Origin: AR12 sp036265915 | GTDB lineage: Bacteria; Methylomirabilota; Methylomirabilia; Rokubacteriales; CSP1-6 | NCBI GenBank assembly: GCA_036265915.1 | Contig: DATAOC010000010.1 | Coordinates: 1-16,372, forward strand | Length of the DNA: 16,372 nucleotides | Direction: 5' to 3' | Shown here: positions 8,001 to 12,742 of the stretch, piece by piece | Position numbering within the stretch: position 1 is the first letter of the stretch | Layout: each line of letters begins with the position of its first letter | Program-made: the position numbers and the translations under genes | The notes under the pieces: model-generated | What the model saw: only the letters and a program-made list of their open reading frames with translations | Databases searched by the model: none | Told to the model about the DNA's origin: nothing

Positions 8001-8108
8001 GAACAGCGCGAGCATCGCGAACGCAAAGACGAGAACGGGCACCACGGCCACCATGACGAGGCTCAGGAGCTGTCGTCGCAGAGACGTGGCCGGCCGCGTG
8101 GCGCGCAT
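5010..8108 (-). CDS. Hybrid sensor histidine kinase (Cache-HAMP-PAS-GAF-HisKA-HATPase-REC)
   Basis: A 1032-residue membrane sensor kinase. Order: membrane helix at about 13-36; periplasmic Cache-type sensor at about 40-268; second helix at about 278-300; HAMP at about 300-352; PAS at about 357-468 (LDAIVVADDDGRYVDCNPAA); GAF at about 480-642; HisKA with LSHELRTP at 666-673, phospho-His H668; HATPase with N785 in the N box, DTGVGIAP at 813-820 and GLGLGLAI at 843-850; and a C-terminal receiver at about 906-1030 with D957 in SDVGMP and K1012 in AKP. It should sense an extracellular small molecule through the Cache domain and an intracellular cue through GAF/PAS, then pass phosphate His to Asp within the protein. 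No output regulator is adjacent, so a downstream phosphotransfer partner lies elsewhere. It is divergent from the M20-M20-sodC operon. All catalytic residues are present. Confidence 0.93.
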   Translation of the reverse strand: MRATRPATSLRRQLLSLVMVAVVPVLVFAFAMLALFGREGRASTERELRDVTHALTLAVDRELEMSVKALEALAGSLHLDTGDLSHFGAHVQRVVPTQPRWHLVFLADAQGDVRLVSKTAVDASLGRSIAERAYFRELRETRRPVFSELTSERPGRQTPAIVMLVPVVRDGELRYALGAMLDLDALSAFIAAHSLPAHWTATLLDRNGTVLARSHEPEAWFGRTASPALRAGTSVPGAALGDDAGVPSYLAHGRSAFAGWTVAVSVPTEIVDTPLRRSLAIAVGGGLVLLLGGALLALALGRRVSRPIESLVDAAEALGHGEPVAPRASGIAEVASLGTAIVTAARERERVEHALRASEAQLRAIFTSTLDAIVVADDDGRYVDCNPAAEELFGVARAELLGRGLHDFTVAGADVDAEWREFLRKGTARGTFRLMRPDAGERTVEFAATADVMPGRHVSVLRDVTARREAEDELRRRERESTMLAALTQRINARLDLDTILLSVCESARELCRADGATIALAQPGNPDAMQLRQRVAAVDVPLPTERIERGRGLGGRVMETGRPLRTDDYARDAGITRHYDGIAQALSSQAVMVVPIRVEARVEGLLYVANTASRPFTDRDEAVLVRLAEQAAFAIHNASLLAREQQALAASEAANRSKDEFLATLSHELRTPLTSMLGWVRMLRGTRLDAEQTARALETIERNTRLQAKLIDDLLDVSRIVAGKIKVDQQRVDIAAVVNEAVQSLRREAEVSGLALEVTAEPSVGVVVGDAVRLQQVVANLLSNAIKFTPAGGRISVSLAGEQDRVRLIVQDTGVGIAPALLPHIFDRFRQGDGSRTRGRGGLGLGLAIVRHLVDMHGGTIEAASEGQGCGATFTLTLPTAGALGRREPAALPRTLRGHERPLESVRVLAVEDHEDSRELIRVALVGRGATTHVVASVDEALAVLDREDIDVLVSDVGMPHRDGYALVEALRELERVRGRRPIPAIALTAFAGRDDRERLLAAGFQVHVAKPIDPDLLADTVAGVLAARAA

Positions 8109-8119
8109 GACCCGTTGTG

Positions 8120-8148
8120 AGGATAGCGCGCGCCCGGAGCAATGACCA
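8120..8148 (-). promoter_or_regulatory. Candidate promoter of the hybrid kinase gene
   Basis: On the minus strand, TGGTCA (plus 8143-8148), a 17-base spacer and TATCCT (plus 8120-8125) make a plausible sigma-70-type promoter. The -10 ends 11 bases before the ATG at 8108, predicting a very short leader without a Shine-Dalgarno sequence. Confidence 0.35.
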
Positions 8149-8164
8149 CTTGTCGCGCGGCGCC

Positions 8165-8184
8165 GTGGGAAAACATTTTCCCAC
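8165..8184. promoter_or_regulatory. Perfect 20-bp inverted repeat, operator candidate
   Basis: GTGGGAAAA (8165-8173), CA, TTTTCCCAC (8176-8184): two perfect 9-bp arms with a 2-base centre. It sits in the 232-bp region between the divergent kinase and M20 genes, 16 bp upstream of the candidate kinase -35. The A/T-rich core in a GC-rich setting and the symmetry suit a dimeric transcription factor. It cannot be a terminator for either flanking gene because both point away from it. Confidence 0.6.
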
Positions 8185-8251
8185 CGGCCTCGCCGGCGGC
8201 GGTGCCTCTTGAATACCGTCTATGGGTGCTGCCCCTCGCCGCGGCGGCGCT

Positions 8252-8290
8252 GCCGGCGCGCCGGCTCGGCCGGGGCCATGGTGGTATAGT
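8252..8290 (+). promoter_or_regulatory. Candidate promoter region of the M20-M20-sodC operon
   Basis: TATAGT (8285-8290) is a good -10 match. It would start transcription near 8297 and leave a leader of about 44 bases that includes the AGGAGA ribosome site. A 14-bp self-complementary sequence, GCCGGCGCGCCGGC (8252-8265), covers the -35 zone, where no TTGACA-like hexamer is seen. The palindrome may be chance in such GC-rich DNA. Confidence 0.35.
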
Positions 8291-8340
8291 GGCGGGCGGC
8301 CACGCACGCCAGCTCGGGGCGACAGGCTCAGGAGACCTCC

Positions 8341-9513
8341 ATGACCGGCGTCAAGGACCGCATCGGATCGGCTGTCGAGCGTCTTGCCGACGAGCTCGAG
8401 TCGCTCTCCCGCCGCATCCACGACAACCCCGAGCTCGGATACCAGGAGGTGAAGGCCGCCGCCTGGCTCTCCGACTTCCTCGACCGGCACGGGTTCAAGG
8501 TCGAGCGCGGCCTCGCCGGCATCGAGACGGCGTTTCGCGGCACGCTCGAGCGCGGCGACGGCCCGACCATCGCCATTCTGTGCGAGTACGACGCGCTCCC
8601 GGCCATCGGCCACGCCTGCGGCCACAACGTCATCGCAACGGCGGGTGTCGGCGCCGGCGCCGCGCTGGCCGCCGTCCGCGACGACCTGCCGCCCGGCCGG
8701 GTCGTGGTCATCGGCACCCCGGCCGAGGAGGGCGGTGGCGGCAAGGTCAAGTTGATCCGCGGCGGTGTGTTCGCGAGCGTGGACGCCGCGATGATGATCC
8801 ACGGCTTCGACCGCTGGATCATGCATCAGGACCTGCTCGGCATCGTGCGCTGCGCGCTGGAGTTCACCGGCAAGGCCGCCCACGCATCGGCCGACCCGTG
8901 GGAAGGCGTCAACGCGCTCGACGCGGTGATCCAGACGTTCAACAACGTCAGCATGCTGCGCCAGCAGATCCGTCCCGAGGCCCGCATCCACGGCATCGTG
9001 ACCAGCGGCGGCGCGGCCGCCAACATCATCCCGGAGTTCGCCTCGGCGACGTTCTACGTGCGGGCCGCTGACATCGACTACATGTGGGCCCTGCAGAAGC
9101 GCGTCATCGCGTGCGCCGAGGGCGCGGCACGCGCCACCGGCTGCACCCTGAAGGTCGTGGAGCAGCGCGACAACGCATACGAGCCGATGAAGCGCAACAC
9201 CACGCTCCTCGACCGCTTCCGCGCCAACGCCCGCACGCTGGGCGTGGTGGAGTCGCCCGAGAGCCGGGATCGCATGGGGTCCTCGGACATCGGCAACGTG
9301 AGCCAGGTGATCCCGGCCATCCAGCCGATGGTGCAGATCGCGCCCGAGGGCACGCCGATCCACTCGCGCGCCTTCGAGCAGGCGGCGGTCACACCGCTCG
9401 CCCGCGCCGGCATGCTGACGTCCGCGAAGATCATGGCCATGACGACGTGCGACCTGCTGAGCAATCCCGCGCTCGTGAAGGACGCGCGACGCGAGTTCGA
9501 GAGCGCGAAGTGA
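8341..9513 (+). CDS. M20 family metallo-amidohydrolase, copy 1
   Basis: A 390-residue cytosolic M20-type hydrolase of the amidohydrolase/aminobenzoyl-glutamate hydrolase-like branch. Likely metal ligands and catalytic residues: CEYDALP (82-88), GHACGHN at 90-96 (C93, H95), TPAEEGGGG at 126-134 (E129/E130), MIHG (H154) and HSR near the C-terminus (H341). The lid/dimerisation domain is the usual insert, about 165-280, beginning near KAAHAS. Members cleave N-acyl or amide bonds of amino-acid derivatives or small peptides; the substrate is not deducible. AGGAGA (8330-8335), five bases before the ATG, fixes the start. It is first of an apparent operon: its TGA overlaps the GTG start of the second copy (GTGA). 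No signal peptide is seen. Confidence 0.9.
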   Translation: MTGVKDRIGSAVERLADELESLSRRIHDNPELGYQEVKAAAWLSDFLDRHGFKVERGLAGIETAFRGTLERGDGPTIAILCEYDALPAIGHACGHNVIATAGVGAGAALAAVRDDLPPGRVVVIGTPAEEGGGGKVKLIRGGVFASVDAAMMIHGFDRWIMHQDLLGIVRCALEFTGKAAHASADPWEGVNALDAVIQTFNNVSMLRQQIRPEARIHGIVTSGGAAANIIPEFASATFYVRAADIDYMWALQKRVIACAEGAARATGCTLKVVEQRDNAYEPMKRNTTLLDRFRANARTLGVVESPESRDRMGSSDIGNVSQVIPAIQPMVQIAPEGTPIHSRAFEQAAVTPLARAGMLTSAKIMAMTTCDLLSNPALVKDARREFESAK

Positions 9514-10706
9514 GCGGCGCGGGCGACGTCAAGCCGCGCGTCGTCGACGCCGTCGACCGCCTGGCCGACGAGCTCGAGCGGCTCTCCCACCAGCTGCACG
9601 ACCATCCGGAGCTGGCGTACAAGGAAGCGCAGGCGCACGCCTGGCTGACGGACTTCCTGGCCAAGCACGGCGCCACCGTGGAGCGCGGCGTGGGGGGGCT
9701 GCCCACCGCGTTTCGGGCCACCATCCCCGGCACGGGCAGCGGACCCACCATCGCCATCATGGCGGAGTACGACGCGCTGCCCGGCATCGGACACGCCTGC
9801 GGGCACAACGTCATCGCCACCGCCGGCGTCGGTGCCGGCGCGGCGCTGGCGGCGGCGCTCGGCACCCTGCCGTTCGCCGGACGCGTGCAGGTCATCGGCA
9901 CCCCGGCCGAGGAAGGTGGTGCGGGCAAGGTGAAGCTGCTCGAGGCCGGCGTGTTCGAGGGCGTGGACGCCGCCATGATGATCCACGGCCGCTGCGGCAC
10001 GCAGGTCTGGCGGCCCACCCTCGGCATCGTGAAGGTCAAGGCCGAGTTCTTCGGCCAGGCCGCGCACGCCTCGTCGTGGCCCTGGCGCGGCGTGAACGCG
10101 CTCAACGCGGTGATCTCGCTGTTCAATGCCCTCGATGCCATGCGCCAGCAGATTCATCCGGACGCGCGGATGCATGGAGTGATCACCAAGGGCGGCGAGC
10201 AGGCCAACATCATCCCCGAGTACACGAGCGCCGAGTTCTACTTGCGCGCGACCACCGTTCCGTACTGCCACGAGCTGCTGCGACGCTTCACCGGCGCCGC
10301 CGAGGGCGCGGCCGCCGCCACCGGCTGCCGCGTGCAGGTCACGGCCGATCCGACGATCCACGAGCCGATGCGCGCGAACGCGACGCTGGCCGGCGTGTTC
10401 AGGGCCAATCTCGACTACATCGACTTCCCCGAGGATCCCGATGACGGCCAGGCCGGTTACGGCTCCACCGATTGTGGCAACGTGAGCCAGCGCCTGCCGA
10501 CGATCCACCCGTACATTCGCATCTCGCCCGACGGCGTGCCGGGCCATTCGCGCGAGTTCGCGCAGTGGGCGCGCTCGCCGCTGGCGCGCGCGGGCATGGT
10601 GGCCGGCGCCAAGGCACTCGCGCTCACGGCGCTCGATCTCCTGGCCGCCCCGGAGACGCTGGCGCGCGCCCGGCAGGACTTCGCACGCGGAGGAAGCGCG
10701 GCATGA
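9510..10706 (+). CDS. M20 family metallo-amidohydrolase, copy 2 (tandem paralogue)
   Basis: A 398-residue paralogue of the gene just upstream: over the first 64 aligned residues 38 are identical by hand count. Equivalent catalytic residues are all kept: AEYDALP (85-91), GHACGHN at 94-100 (C97, H99), TPAEEGGAG at 131-139 (E134/E135), MIHG (H159) and HSRE (H346). The region after MIHG (RCGTQVWRP, about 161-169) differs from copy 1 (FDRWIMHQD) and could change substrate preference. The start is the GTG at 9510 overlapping copy 1's stop; no strong Shine-Dalgarno precedes it, so translation probably depends on coupling. The longer frame running into copy 1 is rejected as shadow. Its TGA overlaps the sodC ATG (ATGA). 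Both copies may form a heteromer or act on related amides. Confidence 0.9.
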   Translation: MSGAGDVKPRVVDAVDRLADELERLSHQLHDHPELAYKEAQAHAWLTDFLAKHGATVERGVGGLPTAFRATIPGTGSGPTIAIMAEYDALPGIGHACGHNVIATAGVGAGAALAAALGTLPFAGRVQVIGTPAEEGGAGKVKLLEAGVFEGVDAAMMIHGRCGTQVWRPTLGIVKVKAEFFGQAAHASSWPWRGVNALNAVISLFNALDAMRQQIHPDARMHGVITKGGEQANIIPEYTSAEFYLRATTVPYCHELLRRFTGAAEGAAAATGCRVQVTADPTIHEPMRANATLAGVFRANLDYIDFPEDPDDGQAGYGSTDCGNVSQRLPTIHPYIRISPDGVPGHSREFAQWARSPLARAGMVAGAKALALTALDLLAAPETLARARQDFARGGSAA

Positions 10707-11230
10707 ACATCGCGGTGACGATCCTGCTCGCGTCGCTGCTGGGAGGCTGCGCCGCCATGCAGCCGGCGGCGGAGACGCCCGGCGTGGCCGAGCTGCGCAA
10801 CGCGACGGGACAGGCGGTGGGGACCGCGCATCTGGCCCAGGCGGGCAACGCCGTCCGTCTCCTGCTGGAGGCGCGCGGCCTGCCTCCGGGCCTGCACGCC
10901 GTGCACATTCACGCGGTCGGCAAGTGCGATCCGCCGGACTTCACGAGCGCGGGCCCGCACTTCAACCCCGGCGGCAAGCAGCACGGCGCGCTGAACCCGC
11001 AGGGCGCCCATGCCGGTGATCTGCCGAACATCAACGTCGGCGCCGACGGCAACGGGCGCCTCGAGACGGCGACCGAGATGATCACCCTCGGCACCGGCAC
11101 GACGTCGATCTGGGACGCCGACGGCTCGGCGCTCGTGGTTCACGCGGCGCCGGACGACTTCACCACCGATCCCACCGGCAACGCCGGTGCGCGCATCGCG
11201 TGCGGCGTCATCACGAAAGAGACGAAGTAG
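10703..11230 (+). CDS. sodC: Cu/Zn superoxide dismutase, lipoprotein
   Basis: A 175-residue SodC-family protein. The N-terminus MNIAVTILLASLLGGC is a lipoprotein signal with the lipidated Cys at residue 16, so it should be anchored in a membrane facing the periplasm. Copper and zinc ligands are in place: VHIH (H68, H70), GPHFNP (bridging H86), H94, H103 and D106 in GAHAGD, and H147 in ALVVHA. C75 (GKCD) and C167 (RIACGVI) should form the conserved disulphide. It dismutates superoxide to hydrogen peroxide and oxygen outside the cytoplasm. GGAGGA (10689-10694) lies eight bases before the ATG, and the start overlaps the amidohydrolase stop (ATGA). Its last 20 bases overlap the convergent citrate synthase gene. 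Its place in an amidohydrolase operon is unusual. Confidence 0.93.
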   Translation: MNIAVTILLASLLGGCAAMQPAAETPGVAELRNATGQAVGTAHLAQAGNAVRLLLEARGLPPGLHAVHIHAVGKCDPPDFTSAGPHFNPGGKQHGALNPQGAHAGDLPNINVGADGNGRLETATEMITLGTGTTSIWDADGSALVVHAAPDDFTTDPTGNAGARIACGVITKETK

Positions 11231-12380
11231 CGACGAGGCGCTCGGGCCGCCGGCGGGGCGCCACACCGGTGTAGGCGGCCCGGGGGCGGATCAGCCGGTT
11301 GTCGGCGTACTGCTCGAGCGCGTGCGCGCACCAGCCGGCGATGCGCCCGGTGGCGAAGATGGACGTGCACAGGTCGGCCGGGATGCCGAGCGCGTCGTAG
11401 ACCACGGCCGAAAAGAAATCGACGTTCACCGGCAGGCTCGTGCGCGCCCGCATCGCGTCGTAGACCGCCTCGGCCACCGCGAAGAGCCTCGCGCGTCCGG
11501 TGGCCTCGGCCATCCGCTGCGCCATGCCGCGCAGGACCCGCGCGCGGGCGTCGTCCACGCGGTACACGCGATGGCCAAAGCCCGGCACGCGCGTGCGGGG
11601 ATCCGCGCGCTCGGCACGCGACAGCGCCCCGCGACCCCCGATGCGCGACTCCACGAACGCCTCGGCGCGCGCGGGATCGCCGATCTCCTTCAACATCAGC
11701 AGCACGTCCTCGTTGGCGCCGCCGTGCCGCGGGCCCTTCAGCGTTGCCACCGCGGCCACCACCGCCGCGTGCAGATCGGCCAGCGTGGCCACCGCCACGC
11801 GGGCGGCAAACGTCGAGGCGTTGAACTCGTGATCGGCGTGCAGCGTGAGCACGATGTCGAGCACTCGAGCAACGTCGGGGGACGGCTCGCGGCCGTCGAG
11901 CAGCCAGAGGAAATAGGCCGCGTGCGAGCCGTCCCGTCGGGCGGCCACCGGCTCACGTCCCGTCCGCAGCCGCTGCCAGGCGGCCACGATCTCCGGCACG
12001 CGATTCATCAGACGTATCGCCTTGCGCGTGTTGGCGGCCACGCCCGAGTCGCGCACGTCGGGGTCCAGGGCGGCGCTGAACGACAGCGCGGTGCGCAGCG
12101 CATCGAGCGGGTGACAGTCGTGCGGCAGGCGACGGAGCAGATCGACGATCGGCGCCGGCAGGCCGCGCTCGGCGGCGAGCCGGCCACGGAGGTCGTCCGA
12201 CGGCGCCGGCAGCTCGCCGTTCCAGAGCAGCGCGGTGACGTCCTCGAACGGCACCGCGCCCGCCACCTCCCCGATCTCGTACCCGCGATAGTAGAGACGT
12301 CCCGCCGCGCCGTCGATGGCGCAGATGGCCGAGCGCGCCGCCACCACGTCCTCGAGCCCCGCCTTGAAGTCGGAGTCCAT
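11211..12380 (-). CDS. Citrate synthase / 2-methylcitrate synthase family enzyme
   Basis: A 389-residue cytosolic enzyme condensing an acyl-CoA (acetyl- or propionyl-CoA) with oxaloacetate. Active-site residues are all visible: the oxaloacetate-binding H184 in HADHEFNAST (181-190), catalytic H219 in GPRHGGANE (216-224), H270 in PGFGHRVYR (266-274) and D321 in NVDFFS (319-324). The length fits the short bacterial/archaeal type, which includes both citrate and methylcitrate synthases; I cannot tell which. The start is secured by AGGAGG on the minus strand (plus 12386-12391), five bases from the ATG. The gene is divergent from a small BldC/MerR-like regulator across an AT-rich operator-like array. 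Its 3' end overlaps sodC by 20 bp on the opposite strand, and no terminator is seen there. Confidence 0.93.
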   Translation of the reverse strand: MDSDFKAGLEDVVAARSAICAIDGAAGRLYYRGYEIGEVAGAVPFEDVTALLWNGELPAPSDDLRGRLAAERGLPAPIVDLLRRLPHDCHPLDALRTALSFSAALDPDVRDSGVAANTRKAIRLMNRVPEIVAAWQRLRTGREPVAARRDGSHAAYFLWLLDGREPSPDVARVLDIVLTLHADHEFNASTFAARVAVATLADLHAAVVAAVATLKGPRHGGANEDVLLMLKEIGDPARAEAFVESRIGGRGALSRAERADPRTRVPGFGHRVYRVDDARARVLRGMAQRMAEATGRARLFAVAEAVYDAMRARTSLPVNVDFFSAVVYDALGIPADLCTSIFATGRIAGWCAHALEQYADNRLIRPRAAYTGVAPRRRPERLVATSSLS

Positions 12381-12392
12381 GGCTGCCTCCTG

Positions 12393-12442
12393 TTGACGAA
12401 ACTTGATTTATATTGATTTATCTTGATCGTAATTGCAAGCCC
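12393..12442. promoter_or_regulatory. Five-unit 10-bp phased direct-repeat array in the divergent promoter
   Basis: Five units begin at exactly 10-base steps: TTGACGAAAC (12393), TTGATTTATA (12403), TTGATTTATC (12413), TTGATCGTAA (12423) and TTGCAAGCCC (12433). The first four start TTGA, and the second and third share TTGATTTAT. The stretch 12398-12438 has only ten G/C in 41 bases, in a window of about 70 % G+C. It lies between the citrate synthase start and the HTH gene. Within it are overlapping promoter-like elements: TTGACG at 12393 with ATTTAT at 12416-12421 (17-base spacer) for the rightward gene, and TTGCAA/CAATAT with a 17-base spacer for the leftward gene. Head-to-tail sites one helical turn apart suit a protein that binds as a string on one face of the DNA. 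Confidence 0.65.
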
Positions 12443-12471
12443 CTCGACGCTGAGCCGGGGGCGCTGCTAGC

Positions 12472-12714
12472 GTGAGGGCCGTGGCGCGCATCGTGGACGG
12501 CGAGGAGTACCTGACGGTCGACGAGGCGGCGGACGTGCTGGGCGTCAAGCCGGCGACGCTCTATGCCTATGTCAGCCGCGGTGTGCTGAAGTCCTACCGG
12601 CAGGGCAGCAAGCGGCAGCGGCTGTACCGTCGCGCCGAGGTGGAGGCGCTCCGTCGGCTCGATCGCGGCGCGCCGCCGGAGATCCCGCCCGCCGACTCCT
12701 GGATCAGGGACTGA
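12472..12714 (+). CDS. Small BldC/MerR-like helix-turn-helix DNA-binding protein
   Basis: An 80-residue protein made almost wholly of one winged-helix domain of the MerR/excisionase type: EYLTVDEAADVLGVKPATLY (residues 12-31) is the helix-turn-helix, YVSRGVLKSYRQGSKRQRLY (33-52) the wing, and RRAEVEAL (53-60) the following helix. A short acidic/proline tail (PPEIPPADSWIRD) ends it. It lacks the dimerisation coil and effector domain of true MerR proteins, as in BldC. The start is uncertain: GTG at 12472, 12481 or 12493 all precede the domain and none has a clear Shine-Dalgarno sequence. Similar domains are, to my recollection, fused to the N-terminus of some bacterial citrate synthases. Here it is a separate gene divergent from citrate synthase, so it probably regulates that gene and itself. 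It is convergent with thyX. Confidence 0.85.
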   Translation: MRAVARIVDGEEYLTVDEAADVLGVKPATLYAYVSRGVLKSYRQGSKRQRLYRRAEVEALRRLDRGAPPEIPPADSWIRD

Positions 12715-12742
12715 GCGGCCGGTACTGAGAGGCGCCGCTCAG
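12711..12742. terminator. 9-bp inverted repeat spanning both convergent stop codons
   Basis: CTGAGCGGC (12711-12719) and GCCGCTCAG (12734-12742) are perfect 9-bp arms around a 14-base loop. The left arm contains the TGA of the HTH gene and the right arm the TGA of thyX. It could act as a shared bidirectional terminator, or 3'-end stabiliser, for the two convergent transcripts. Neither side has a clear U-tract, so a classical intrinsic terminator is not shown. Confidence 0.45.

Noticed and set aside
5877..8120. A 747-codon rightward open frame antisense to the hybrid kinase
   Set aside because: It is low-complexity arginine/glycine/alanine-rich, has no recognisable motif, and the opposite strand encodes a complete multidomain kinase. 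Long shadow frames are expected at this G+C.
8184..8265. Several short GC palindromes (such as CCGGC-CTC-GCCGG) in the kinase/M20 spacer
   Set aside because: Short G/C-only palindromes are frequent by chance at this base composition; only the AT-cored 20-bp repeat is treated as a real signal.
7861..10547. Long leftward frames (about 490-500 codons) opposite the M20 genes
   Set aside because: The rightward frames contain intact metal sites and coupled starts; the leftward frames read as repetitive H/D/G/R sequence without motifs.
11187..12416. A 409-codon rightward frame antisense to citrate synthase
   Set aside because: The reverse strand carries every citrate synthase active-site residue and an AGGAGG site; this frame has none of these.
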